Part shown: piece by piece, positions 32,498-41,416 of the stretch
How positions within the stretch are numbered: position 1 is the first letter of the stretch
Layout of the letters: every line of letters begins with the position of its first letter
From: UBA2377 sp964429385
GTDB lineage: Bacteria; Verrucomicrobiota; Verrucomicrobiia; Opitutales; Opitutaceae
DNA length: 64,000 bases
Direction of reading: 5' to 3'
NCBI GenBank assembly: GCA_964429385.1
Contig: CAYSBR010000009.1
Span: forward strand, 1-64,000
Translations under genes and position numbers: made by a program
The notes under the pieces: generated by a model
Databases searched by the model: none
What the model saw: only the letters and a program-made list of their open reading frames with translations
What the model was told of the DNA's origin: nothing

Positions 32498-34426
32498 ATG
32501 GAAATCAATCTCCTGCTCACCGCCAAGAAACTGCAGCTCGCGCCGCACCTCACCCTCAGCGAGGAGGCCGGCGGCGTCCGCACCGTCAAGAACACCCAGG
32601 AGCGCACCTACCTGACGGTGAGCACACGACAATGGCGTGTGCTGCAGCTTTTTCAGGAACCACGGACCGTGCCCAACCTGTTCGAGACCCTGCTCGACCA
32701 ACGGATCTGCCCGGCCCTCGGCGAACTTTACGAACTCGTGCTGAAGGCGGTCCGCGCCCGCATCCTGGTGGAGCCCGGCCACACCGCTACGGCCGTGCCC
32801 GCGGCCAACTGGATGCTGTCGCTGCGCCCGGGCAGGCTGCGGCATGTCCTCGGCGTGCTCATGGCCCTCGGTCTCGCGCTGACCCTCGCCCTGCACCCGG
32901 AACTCCCGCCCACATGGACGGATGCGGCCATCAGCCTGGGCATACTGGCCGCCGCGGTCTTCGCCGGCCGCGCGCTCTCCGCTTCGCTCGTGCGCGGCGC
33001 CGGCGGCGAAGTTTACCTGCGGCACGGCTGGTGGCCCGGCACGGCCGACCTGCCGATGCTCACCCCGCGCAACCAGCGTGTCGTCCTCGGCGCCCCCATC
33101 GCTCTGCTCTCCGCCGCCACGGGACTCCTCTCCTGGCACCGGCCGGAGTGGAGCCTCCTCCCGCTCGTCGGCCTCCTCATCGAGCTCCGCCCGATCTTCC
33201 GCGGGCGGATCAGCCGCATGATCTGGTGCGGCGCGGAGCCCCGGCTCAACGATGCGGCGCACGACTTCATCTTCCCCCTCAACCGCACCCCGCGGCAACG
33301 CTGGCGCCTCCTGAAATTCGGCCTCCGCCACCCCGCCACCTGGAAGGAAATCGTTTACGGCTTCGTGTGGACCCTCGCCCTCGGCTATTTTGTCGGCGTG
33401 CTGACCGAGGTCCCGCCCTGGACGCTCGCCTTCTGGCAGACCCGCGGCCCGTGGCTTTTTCTCTCTGTGATCGGCGCGCTGTGCCTGCTCGGCGTAATCT
33501 ACCTCAGCTCGGAAACCTACCTCTACGCCCGCGAGCGCGCCATCGCGCGGCACAACACCTTCCGCGAATGGCGCCAACGGTGGTTGCGACGGGATTCGCT
33601 CGACCTCGATGCGGATGACAAACTGCGCGCACTTCTGCGCTCCCCGCTGCTGCGGCAGTTCCCGCCACCGGAGCAAGCCACGCTCGCCTCGCTGTTCACA
33701 CCCCGGCGCGTCCGGCCCTGGCGAGTTTTGCACGACTTCGGCGAGCCCCCCACTCACGTCTCGCTCATCCTCTCGGGCAAAGTCGGCGTTTACCGCCAGC
33801 TCCCCTCCGGGCGGCGCACGCTGGTGCAAACCCTGTGCGAAGACGATCTCGTCGGACTGCACGCCGCCGCCGATCCCAAGCTTCCCTGCTTCCTTTACCG
33901 GACGCTGACGCCCGTCATCCTGTTGCAGCTCGACTGGGAACAGGCCGATGCACTGATCGTAAAACGCATGGGGCCGGGCAAGCTCTCCACCCTCATTCAC
34001 AAGCTTCCGTTCCTCAGCCGCATCAGCCTCTGCCAGAACTGGCATATACAGGCCATCCAGCGCTTCGCCGAACTCTCCACCATCAGCAACTACCGGCACG
34101 ACGACACCATCCTCCAGGAAGGCGCCTTCAATGAGCATTTCTTCATCATGTTCGAAGGCAGTGCCCGCATCCACCGGCAGGGCAAACTCATCGGCAAAGT
34201 CTCCGGCGGCGAGTTCTTCGGGGAGATCGGCCTGTTGCAAAACAGCAATGCCACCGCCCAGGTCGTCGCCGATGAAGGCACGCGCGTCCTGAGCATCCAG
34301 CGGCGCGACTTCCTCCGCTTCGTCGCCCACAACTATTCCGTGGCCCTCGAACTCGAACGCGTGAGTTCCGAGCGCCTCGGCCGGCCGATCCTGCCCCTGG
34401 TCGAAGGCGATTTCCGCAGCCGCTGA
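32498..34426 (+). CDS. Membrane protein with two cyclic-nucleotide-binding-type domains
   Basis: 642 residues. An N-terminal ~95-residue domain (TVSTRQWRVLQLFQEPRTVP, FETLLDQRI) looks like a PqqD-type winged helix. Several membrane helices follow (about 110-330), with a cytoplasmic stretch that resembles M50 protease neighbours but lacks any HExxH. From about residue 400 there are two cNMP-type beta-barrels: a degenerate one (VSLILSGKVGVYRQLPSGRR) and a clear one (GGEFFGEIGLLQNSNATAQV). The latter has the phosphate-cassette GEIGLL but with Asn-Ala-Thr in place of the Arg-Thr usual for cAMP binding. Function unknown; coupled to a receiver protein. Confidence 0.75.
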   Translation: MEINLLLTAKKLQLAPHLTLSEEAGGVRTVKNTQERTYLTVSTRQWRVLQLFQEPRTVPNLFETLLDQRICPALGELYELVLKAVRARILVEPGHTATAVPAANWMLSLRPGRLRHVLGVLMALGLALTLALHPELPPTWTDAAISLGILAAAVFAGRALSASLVRGAGGEVYLRHGWWPGTADLPMLTPRNQRVVLGAPIALLSAATGLLSWHRPEWSLLPLVGLLIELRPIFRGRISRMIWCGAEPRLNDAAHDFIFPLNRTPRQRWRLLKFGLRHPATWKEIVYGFVWTLALGYFVGVLTEVPPWTLAFWQTRGPWLFLSVIGALCLLGVIYLSSETYLYARERAIARHNTFREWRQRWLRRDSLDLDADDKLRALLRSPLLRQFPPPEQATLASLFTPRRVRPWRVLHDFGEPPTHVSLILSGKVGVYRQLPSGRRTLVQTLCEDDLVGLHAAADPKLPCFLYRTLTPVILLQLDWEQADALIVKRMGPGKLSTLIHKLPFLSRISLCQNWHIQAIQRFAELSTISNYRHDDTILQEGAFNEHFFIMFEGSARIHRQGKLIGKVSGGEFFGEIGLLQNSNATAQVVADEGTRVLSIQRRDFLRFVAHNYSVALELERVSSERLGRPILPLVEGDFRSR

Positions 34427-34459
34427 GCCGTTTCCCGCGCTTGCCTGCCGCCAGACTCC

Positions 34460-34476
34460 CCGCTCACCCTGAGCGG
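34460..34476. other. Small hairpin before the next gene
   Basis: CCGCTCA-CCC-TGAGCGG has perfect 7-bp arms and ends directly at a GTG start (34477). It could slow transcription or mask initiation. Confidence 0.35.
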
Positions 34477-35649
34477 GTGACACTGGAGCAAACCATGGCG
34501 GGGTTGGAAGCACGGTTGACGCCGCGCGGGGCCGGCCGCTGGAGCCGTGCGGCCTTCTTCGGCGTGTGGCTGCTCTTCTGGATCGTCGGCGAAGCCTTTG
34601 CACTTTGGATTCTCATCGCCGGCGGCTGGGCTCTCTTCACCGGCCAGCCGTCCGGCCCCGGTCGCGCCCCGCTCGAACTCGCCCCCGCCCTTTTCACCGG
34701 AATATTCCTGCTCGCCTGGGTGAGCTTCTGGACCTTCGGCGGTCTCATCGCCTGGCACGAATTCTTTCGGCTACTCTGGAGCTCCGACCGGTTGCTCGCC
34801 CGGAACGATGGCCTCGAAATCACCCATCGTATCGGTCCGTTCAGGCGTCGCCGGCTGGTGCCGCGCGATCACCTGCGCCGCCTTTTCCGCATCGAAACAC
34901 TCCACACCGTTCAGCTCGAAACCGCCGGCGGGGTGATGGAGCTCACGCGCAATGGCACTGCAACAGAACAGAACCGGCTCGTCGCCGCCCTCACGGCAGC
35001 GCTGCGCCTGCCTTCGCCGGATCAACTCCCGCCTCTGCTCCCCTCCACTTGGCGCGAGCTGCGCAGCCACGAAGGCGACGCGATCCTGGTGCGCAATCCC
35101 GCCACCCGGCGAACCCAAGCCCGCGTGATGTGGCTCATCGCGTTGCCGCTGACCTGGGCGGCGCTCATGGTCCTGAACGAAGCCCTCACCAAGCCAAACC
35201 TCGTGGGGGCCACCGTGATTCTGGGCCTTGTCGCCGGCCTCGCCCTCTGGGGGGCGGCCCGGCTCACCTGGAGCCGCAAGGAATGGCGCCTCGATCCCGG
35301 CCGTCTAGTCGGGCAACGGCGCGCCGGCACTCGACGCCGGGAGCAATCCGCCGGTGACGCGCTGCGCCTGGTCGAGAGCACCGACAGTGATGGCGACCCT
35401 TGGTTCGAACTCATGGTGCTCAAGCAAGGCGATCTGCTGCACAAATTACACCAGGGATCCCACGACCCCACAGAACCCCGCCAACTTGGCCAATGGCTGG
35501 CCCTCCGCACCGGCCTCCCCTTCGAGGACCGTGCCACCCCGGAGGCGCGCGCCCAAGCCGCCGCCGATAAAGCCGAGGCCGCCGCCGCCGCCCGCGCATG
35601 GCTCCGCGACTGGGCCAGTTCTCTCCCCGGCTTCAAACGACGCCGGTAG
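34477..35649 (+). CDS. Membrane protein of unknown function, third gene of the receiver module
   Basis: 390 residues if GTG 34477 is used; TTG 34441 or ATG 34495 are alternatives. Two hydrophobic helix pairs are visible, at about residues 25-50 plus 70-100 and again at about 220-265. Between and after them are charged stretches such as ITHRIGPFRRRRLVPRDHLRR, resembling PH-like or DUF-type lipid/cytoplasmic domains. The C-terminus is Ala-rich (RAQAAADKAEAAAAARAWLR). I cannot name a family. It follows the cNMP-type gene by 50 bases and overlaps the convergent gene at 35633 by 17 bases. Confidence 0.65.
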   Translation: MTLEQTMAGLEARLTPRGAGRWSRAAFFGVWLLFWIVGEAFALWILIAGGWALFTGQPSGPGRAPLELAPALFTGIFLLAWVSFWTFGGLIAWHEFFRLLWSSDRLLARNDGLEITHRIGPFRRRRLVPRDHLRRLFRIETLHTVQLETAGGVMELTRNGTATEQNRLVAALTAALRLPSPDQLPPLLPSTWRELRSHEGDAILVRNPATRRTQARVMWLIALPLTWAALMVLNEALTKPNLVGATVILGLVAGLALWGAARLTWSRKEWRLDPGRLVGQRRAGTRRREQSAGDALRLVESTDSDGDPWFELMVLKQGDLLHKLHQGSHDPTEPRQLGQWLALRTGLPFEDRATPEARAQAAADKAEAAAAARAWLRDWASSLPGFKRRR

Positions 35650-36175
35650 CGGGTGCTCCAGTCGGATCGCTCAACTCTTCGGCGGCAGCGGTGTAAGCTT
35701 GGTGAAGCTGGAAAGTCTGCCACGCACCAAACTTCTGGCCGAGCTGGGCGAAAAGATAAAGCAACAGCGCCAGCACCGCCATCGCCCCGCAGATCCACAA
35801 GCCCCAGGCGCTCTGGCCCAATCGCCATTGGCTGAAACCGAGGATGCCCGAAAAAGTGCCGAGCATGCCGGCCCCCAGATAACCGTAGAGAAAGACCGAC
35901 CAGATCTCGATCTCCGGACCATAGACACCCGCGACGCGCGTGCCGCCCTCCGGAGCAGCTTCCATGTTGAGGAAAAGCTGCGGCGACCAATACCGGCGCT
36001 CTCCATCAGGCAAATGAATCCCAATAAACCCTGCCACCGGCCTGACCATGAGCGTCGGAGCATGGAGTGCCAAACCGCGCATGAATGCCGCGTGGACCAC
36101 CTCGGGCGGGGCCGCGAAGGTCTGCTCGAAACGGGGACGGATACGGAAACTGCTGAGCGGAGCGGGGTGACTCAT
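35633..36175 (-). CDS. Small membrane protein of unknown function
   Basis: 180 residues from ATG 36175 (MSHPAPLSSFRIRPRF). The N-terminal ~100 residues are soluble (APPEVVHAAFMRGLALHAP, HLPDGERRYWSPQLFLNM) and two transmembrane helices follow (about 103-125 and 130-155). The C-terminal helix reads FQLHQAYTAAAEELS. The family is unrecognised; a solute-binding START-like N-domain is a guess. Upstream frame to 36421 overlaps msrB and is not credible. Last of a reverse-strand series with msrB, xseA and the TVP38-like gene. Confidence 0.65.
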   Translation of the reverse strand: MSHPAPLSSFRIRPRFEQTFAAPPEVVHAAFMRGLALHAPTLMVRPVAGFIGIHLPDGERRYWSPQLFLNMEAAPEGGTRVAGVYGPEIEIWSVFLYGYLGAGMLGTFSGILGFSQWRLGQSAWGLWICGAMAVLALLLYLFAQLGQKFGAWQTFQLHQAYTAAAEELSDPTGAPATGVV

Positions 36176-36276
36176 ACGCAACGGACCCCATTCAGTTAAA
36201 AATAAAGGAGGTCGGCAAGCGGCACCGCGACTCATTTTGAGCCGGCTGGGCCGCACAACCTTCCGCCGCCGCCCGC

Positions 36277-36873
36277 TCACCCTTTGTTTTGTTCGACCCA
36301 GGCGGCGTAGGCGCCGCGGGACAGAAACTTCAGCGAGGCTGAATTGATGCAGTAACGCAGCCGCGTGGGACGCGGGCCATCGGGGAATACGTGACCGAGG
36401 TGGCTGCCACACACCGCGCAATGGGCTTCCGTGCGAACCATGCCATGCGAACGGTCGGTCAACTCGCCGATGAATGCCTTCTCCAGCGGCTGGTAAAAGC
36501 TCGGCCAGCCGGTGCCGCTGTCGAACTTCGTCCCGCTGTCAAAAAGCGGCGTATCGCACCCGACGCAGCCATACACACCGTCCTCCTTGTTGTCCCAATA
36601 TTCATTGCGAAAAGGCGGCTCCGTGCCCTGCGTGCGCGCGACGTGATACTGCAGCGGCGTCAGCCGTTGCCGCCATTCCTCCTCGGTGCGTCGCACCTTC
36701 GCCTTGCTCATGTCGATGACGACATTCGAGGGCAGGCCGCAGGCGGAGATTTCGCCTGGAGCGCATTCAAGGGCATCCTTGGCCGTGGTTTTCTTTGCAG
36801 CGTTCATTGCGGTGACAGACAGCAAGCCCGCCGCAAGGAGCACAACCGGCAAAACCAAAGGGCGGGACTTCAT
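36277..36873 (-). CDS. msrB: Peptide-methionine (R)-S-oxide reductase MsrB, exported
   Basis: Reduces methionine-R-sulfoxide in oxidised proteins. 198 residues with a signal peptide (about 1-25), so it works in the periplasm or envelope. Zinc cysteines CVGC and CAVC are present and the catalytic Cys lies in RYCINSASLKF; FDSGTGWPSFYQP is the family hallmark. An extra ~30-residue segment after the signal peptide carries two cysteines (LECAPGEISACGLP) not found in typical MsrB. Downstream of xseA by 74 bases. Confidence 0.94.
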   Translation of the reverse strand: MKSRPLVLPVVLLAAGLLSVTAMNAAKKTTAKDALECAPGEISACGLPSNVVIDMSKAKVRRTEEEWRQRLTPLQYHVARTQGTEPPFRNEYWDNKEDGVYGCVGCDTPLFDSGTKFDSGTGWPSFYQPLEKAFIGELTDRSHGMVRTEAHCAVCGSHLGHVFPDGPRPTRLRYCINSASLKFLSRGAYAAWVEQNKG

Positions 36874-36947
36874 GCCGAAAGACTGTAGCCGCTCCCGCCG
36901 ATTATGCCATCTTCAACCGCAAAATCCTGTCGCCTCGCCCAGTGGCC

Positions 36948-38234
36948 TCATTCGCGGCGCACACGCACCTGGCCATCCGCAAACTCGTTCACCAGCAACT
37001 GCCCGGGTTTCACCGACTTTGCCCGCTCCACCGGCCGGCCGGATTCATCCCGCACGATGGCAAAACCTCGGTTGAGCACCGAAGCGGGGCTGGCCGCCTG
37101 CAGGCGTTTCCACAATGCCAGCAGCCGCTGCGACTCCAGCTGGATCCGCGTCTCCGGCGCGTGGCGCTGCCAGTCGTTCCTGTGTTCGGTCAATTGCTGC
37201 CGCTTCACCTGCACCGCCATCCGCAACGAGCCACCCAACCGGTTGGCGAGGTCATCAAGCCGCAGCCAACCCTGCTCGACTTGGCGGGCCGGCGTCAGCA
37301 GCCGCAACCGGCTGCGGGCATGGTCCAGCCGCTCCCCCGCCCGCGCCACCGCGCCGGTCAGCTGTTGGTGCAGGAGCACCCCCGCCGATTCCAGCCGCTC
37401 GCACGCGGCCACGAAATGGCTGGAGATCAGCTCCGCCGCCGCGCTGGGTGTCTCCGCCCGCACATCGGCGGCGAAATCACACAACGTAAAATCGATCTCG
37501 TGACCCACCGCCGAGATGACCGGCATCGGGCTGGCCGCCACCGCGCGCACCAGCACCTCTTCGTTAAAGGCCCACAGATCCTCCAGGCTGCCGCCGCCGC
37601 GCCCGATCACGAGCAGATCAAAGATTCCCAGCTCCTTCGCCAGCGCGAGCATCGCCGCCATCTCCACCGCCGCGCCCTCGCCCTGCACCTTGGCCGGCAG
37701 CACCACGACACGCCCGCGCCAGCCCCGCCGCATGAGAATGCGCAGGAAGTCCTGCACCGCCGCCCCGGTGGGCGACGTGATGAAACCCACCGTCGCCGGC
37801 AGCTCGGGAATCGCCCGCTTGCGGGCCGGGTCGAACAAACCCTCATCCGCCAACCGCCGCTTCAGCGCCTCAAATTCGCGCTGCAGTTTACCCACACCGT
37901 CCTCGATCACCGCGCGCACAATGAGCTGATATTGCCCGCGGGCTTCGTAAACGCTCACTTCGCCATAAACGACCACCTGCAAGCCATCGCGCAATTTCAC
38001 CGTCTGCTTCACCGCATCGCCGCGAAACAGCACCGCGCTCAGCTGCGCCCCGGCATCCTTGAGCGAGAAATACACATGCCCGCTCGCCTGCGCCCGCAGG
38101 TTAGACACCTCACCCCGCACCCAGCCCGGACGCAGACCGCTTTCCAGGAGGGTTTTCACCCGCCGGGTAAAATCACTGACCGACTCCACCCGGTCGTCCG
38201 TCCCGGCGGACAACGCCTCTTCGCGGGTCCTCAT
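36948..38234 (-). CDS. xseA: Exodeoxyribonuclease VII large subunit
   Basis: 428 residues. The N-terminal OB-fold is evident in VRGEVSNLRAQASGHVYFSL and KDAGAQLSAVLFRG. The catalytic core has FITSPTGAAVQDFLRILMRR, VIGRGGGSLEDLWAFN and PVISAVGHEIDFTLCDFAAD with RAETPSAAAEL, all diagnostic. The C-terminal half is a long helix. It forms a complex with the small subunit XseB, which is not in this window. Its start overlaps the upstream TVP38-like gene by four bases. Confidence 0.96.
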   Translation of the reverse strand: MRTREEALSAGTDDRVESVSDFTRRVKTLLESGLRPGWVRGEVSNLRAQASGHVYFSLKDAGAQLSAVLFRGDAVKQTVKLRDGLQVVVYGEVSVYEARGQYQLIVRAVIEDGVGKLQREFEALKRRLADEGLFDPARKRAIPELPATVGFITSPTGAAVQDFLRILMRRGWRGRVVVLPAKVQGEGAAVEMAAMLALAKELGIFDLLVIGRGGGSLEDLWAFNEEVLVRAVAASPMPVISAVGHEIDFTLCDFAADVRAETPSAAAELISSHFVAACERLESAGVLLHQQLTGAVARAGERLDHARSRLRLLTPARQVEQGWLRLDDLANRLGGSLRMAVQVKRQQLTEHRNDWQRHAPETRIQLESQRLLALWKRLQAASPASVLNRGFAIVRDESGRPVERAKSVKPGQLLVNEFADGQVRVRRE

Positions 38235-38914
38235 CGGGCGGCCGCTTTCCTGCGATAATGCCGACGGAGAAACTGCACGCCAACCATCACCCCCACGAGC
38301 AGGCTCACGGCCAGCAGGGCCGTCCGCCCTTCCCCCTGCATCAGGGCGTCACCGAATAGCACCAACGCGCTGGCATAGATCGCTGAGATCGCCCACGAGA
38401 TGAAGAAATACGTGCCGAAGGGAATCCCCGCGAGCCCGAGCAGGTAGTTTTGCAACACATAGGGCGGCCCGGGCGTCACCCGCACCAGAATGACCAGTCC
38501 GCGCTGGTTTTCCGGCGCGACCCGGGGCAGCCGGTAGCCCAGCCAGGCGCAAAGCCGTTCCAGCCAGGGCTTGAGCGCGTAGCGGGCCAGCCAGTAGGTC
38601 AGGGCCAGATTCACCGCCAGGCACAGACCGACCAGCAGAAGGACCAGCGGCATGCCCAGCGTCGGGGCAAAAACCGGCCCGGCCGTAAAGGTGAACACCG
38701 TCAATGGGCAACCCGCCGCCGGCAGCAGGGCCATCAACAGAAAATAGGTGGGCGCACCCAACCCGCGCACCCAGAGCACCACCTGATCCACAAACGCGCG
38801 CGGCTCGATCTGCTGTGAATCGAGCCACCACCAGGCCAGGCCCAGCACGACCAAGCCGACCACCGCCAGCAGGCCCAGGCGAACCCAGTTGAACGCGCGT
38901 TTCTCTTCACTCAT
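38231..38914 (-). CDS. TVP38/TMEM64 (VTT-domain) membrane protein
   Basis: 227 residues with about five or six hydrophobic helices. The VTT/SNARE-associated (DedA-like) core is seen in LPAAGCPLTVFTFTAGPVF and VRVTPGPPYVLQNYLLGLAG, where the Arg and the Pro-x-Pro are conserved. Such proteins act as lipid scramblases or transporters in the inner membrane. The start at 38914 (MSEEKRAFNW) gives a short cytoplasmic N-terminus. First gene of a reverse operon with xseA. Divergent from the CPBP gene (39138) with 223 bases between, in which I see no clear site. Confidence 0.88.
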   Translation of the reverse strand: MSEEKRAFNWVRLGLLAVVGLVVLGLAWWWLDSQQIEPRAFVDQVVLWVRGLGAPTYFLLMALLPAAGCPLTVFTFTAGPVFAPTLGMPLVLLLVGLCLAVNLALTYWLARYALKPWLERLCAWLGYRLPRVAPENQRGLVILVRVTPGPPYVLQNYLLGLAGIPFGTYFFISWAISAIYASALVLFGDALMQGEGRTALLAVSLLVGVMVGVQFLRRHYRRKAAAR

Positions 38915-39137
38915 TACCGCCAGCCTGCTCCCCGCCCCGCCTCACCGTCAACTGGCAATCGGAGCCACCGGACTCCATCCGGCAACGTCCGCCGCAACAG
39001 GGCCGTGGCCGGAACAGACCTCGCGTGAACGGCCGGTGGATTTGATCTACCCCTCGCAGGCACGGCGCAGCACGATAGCGCGCCCACACTGGCAGTTTGG
39101 CGTGACTCCAGCGAAAGCGAAACCCACGCTGCCGCCC

Positions 39138-40037
39138 ATGGATCGCCCCTTTGTCCTGCCCTCCGGCCTGGCCGTCGTCACCACGCTGATTCTGCTGGGC
39201 GTGCAACTGCTGGGCGGCGCCGTTCTTGCCATCGTCCTCATTTTCGGCGGGACGGAAAGCGACTGGCGCGTCTCCCCCACCTGGCTTCTGGCCATTCTCA
39301 TGGTCTGCGCCCTCGTCTGCGCCCTGCAGGTGGCCTTGCGCTTCGGCCGTTCCTCGTGGAAAAACCGCGACCTGCTCCTGCCCGCCCGGCCCGTGCCGCT
39401 GGCCGGCTGGCTCGCCCTCCTCCCCCTGCTCGCCGGCAATGCCGTCATTGTGCTGAACCTGACCGCATGGCTCATGGCCTGCCTGCCCGCTTCATGGGTA
39501 TCCACCCAGGGCCTGGACATGTTCTTTGATCTTCAACGCCAGCCTTGGGCGGTGAGCGTGCTCGTTGTCCTCGTGGCGCCGATCGGGGAGGAAATCCTGT
39601 TTCGAGGCGTCATCCTGACCGGGCTCCTGCACAAGCTGTCCGCCGGTCGCGCCATTCTTCTCAGCACCGTGCTTTTCGGCGCCGCCCACGCCAACCTCGC
39701 CCAACTTCCGGTCAGCCTCGTTCTCGGCCTCACCCTCGGCTGGGTGTTTGTGCGCACCCGCTCAATCGGGCTCTGCATCACGCTCCACCTGCTGCACAAT
39801 GCCACCTTCGCCTATGGCTGGTCCTGGCCCACCTTCTGGCCGGGCCTGCAGTTCCCCCTGCTCACCTCCGCGCTCAACCCTGCGCCGGCCGGGCTATTCT
39901 GCTTCGCGCTCGTCCTGAGCGCGGCGGGCCTCACGGCTTTTCATCTGGCCACCCGGACGGATAGACCGCGCTGGCATCCGGTCCTCCCCGCGCCCCCGCC
40001 GCTCCTCCCCGAGCCACCTCTGCTGTCACGCGAATAA
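39138..40037 (+). CDS. CPBP-family intramembrane metalloprotease
   Basis: 299 residues from ATG 39138 (MDRPFVLPSGLAV), with about eight hydrophobic helices. The Rce1/CPBP motifs are all present: EEILFRGVIL (paired Glu plus Arg), FGAAHANLAQLP (His/Asn) and LHLLHNATFA (His-x3-Asn-type). These enzymes cleave within the membrane, processing prenylated or peptide substrates; the target here is unknown. The frame runs back to 38889, but the 83 extra residues look noncoding. proA follows after 37 bases. Confidence 0.9.
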   Translation: MDRPFVLPSGLAVVTTLILLGVQLLGGAVLAIVLIFGGTESDWRVSPTWLLAILMVCALVCALQVALRFGRSSWKNRDLLLPARPVPLAGWLALLPLLAGNAVIVLNLTAWLMACLPASWVSTQGLDMFFDLQRQPWAVSVLVVLVAPIGEEILFRGVILTGLLHKLSAGRAILLSTVLFGAAHANLAQLPVSLVLGLTLGWVFVRTRSIGLCITLHLLHNATFAYGWSWPTFWPGLQFPLLTSALNPAPAGLFCFALVLSAAGLTAFHLATRTDRPRWHPVLPAPPPLLPEPPLLSRE

Positions 40038-40074
40038 ACGTGAAATCGCCGCGATCCTGACTTTGCTTGATAAC

Positions 40075-41349
40075 ATGTCCCAGGATCTCACCCAGCTCGT
40101 CACCACGCTCGCCCGCCGGGCCCGCGCCGCTTCGTATCCGCTGGCCCTCGCAACCACGGAGCAAAAGAACGCCGCGCTGGAAAAGCTCGCCGGGCTGATC
40201 GACGCCTCGACGTTTGAACTGCTGGAAGCCAACCAGCGGGACCTGCTCTCCCCCGAAGGCCTGGCGCTGCCCGCCGCCACCCGCGACCGGCTGGAGCTCA
40301 ATGAAGCGCGCCTGCGCCAGCTCGCCCAGTCCGTGCGTGAAGTCGCCGCCCTGCCCGATCCCGTCAACGAGGTGATCGAGAGCTGGACGCGGCCGAACGG
40401 GCTGCGCATCGAAAAGCGCCGCGTGCCCATCGGCGTGATCGGCATCATCTACGAGGCGCGGCCCAATGTGACCATCGACTGCGCCGTGCTCTGCCTCAAG
40501 AGCGGCAACGCCAGCATCCTGCGCGGCGGCAAGGAGTGCTTCCATACCAACACCGCCCTCGCCGCGCTCGTCGCGCGCGCCCTCGCCGCCACCGACCTGC
40601 CCGCCGACGCCGTGCAGCTGATCCCCACGACCGACCGCGCCGCGCTCAACACCCTGCTCAAGCTCGACACCTTCATCCACTGCATCATCCCCCGCGGCGG
40701 CGAAAGCCTCATCCGCTTCGTCGCGGAAAACGCCACCATCCCCGTCATCAAGCACTACACCGGCGTGTGCTTCGTTTATCTCGACCGCGAGGCCGATCCG
40801 GCCATCGCAGAACAGGTCACCGTCAACGCCAAGGTGCAGCGGCCCGGCGTATGCAACGCCGCCGAACAATTGCTCGTGCACGCCGCCGCCGCCGACACCC
40901 TGCTGCCCCGTGTCGCCGCCGCCCTTGCCGCCCAGCGGGTGCAACTGCGCGCGGATGCGCGCGCCGCGGCCATCCTCGACCGGGCCGGCCTCACCGCCGC
41001 ACCCGCCGCCCCGGCGGATTTCACCGCCGAGTTCCACGATCTCGTCATGGCCGTGCGGGTGGTGGACTCCCTCGATGAGGCCGTCGCGCTTATCAACCGC
41101 GACGGGTCCGGCCATACGGATGCCATCATCACGCGCGACGAAGCCGCCGCCCGGCGTTTTCAGGCCGCGGTGGACTCCTCCGTTGTCGCCTGGAACGCCA
41201 GCACCCGCTTCAACGACGGCTTTGAATTTGGCTTTGGCGCCGAGATCGGCATCTCCACCGACCGCCTGCACGCCCGCGGCCCCATGGGGCTGCGCGAACT
41301 CTGCTCCTACAAATACATCATGACCGGCACCGGCCAGATCCGCGGCTGA
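40075..41349 (+). CDS. proA: Gamma-glutamyl phosphate reductase (proline synthesis)
   Basis: NADPH-dependent second step of proline synthesis, 424 residues from ATG 40075 (TTG 40063 is open). The aldehyde-dehydrogenase fold has the catalytic Cys in KVQRPGVCNAAEQLLVH, RRVPIGVIGIIYEARPNVT, LIPRGGESLIRFV-like (CIIPRGGESL) and the C-terminal HARGPMGLRELCSYKY. No proB adjoins it. Confidence 0.96.
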   Translation: MSQDLTQLVTTLARRARAASYPLALATTEQKNAALEKLAGLIDASTFELLEANQRDLLSPEGLALPAATRDRLELNEARLRQLAQSVREVAALPDPVNEVIESWTRPNGLRIEKRRVPIGVIGIIYEARPNVTIDCAVLCLKSGNASILRGGKECFHTNTALAALVARALAATDLPADAVQLIPTTDRAALNTLLKLDTFIHCIIPRGGESLIRFVAENATIPVIKHYTGVCFVYLDREADPAIAEQVTVNAKVQRPGVCNAAEQLLVHAAAADTLLPRVAAALAAQRVQLRADARAAAILDRAGLTAAPAAPADFTAEFHDLVMAVRVVDSLDEAVALINRDGSGHTDAIITRDEAAARRFQAAVDSSVVAWNASTRFNDGFEFGFGAEIGISTDRLHARGPMGLRELCSYKYIMTGTGQIRG

Positions 41350-41416
41350 AGCCCGGATGAAGGAAGGTTTACCGGGTTGCGCGGAACCAAGCCTTTCACT
41401 TACTATCCAACCCATC

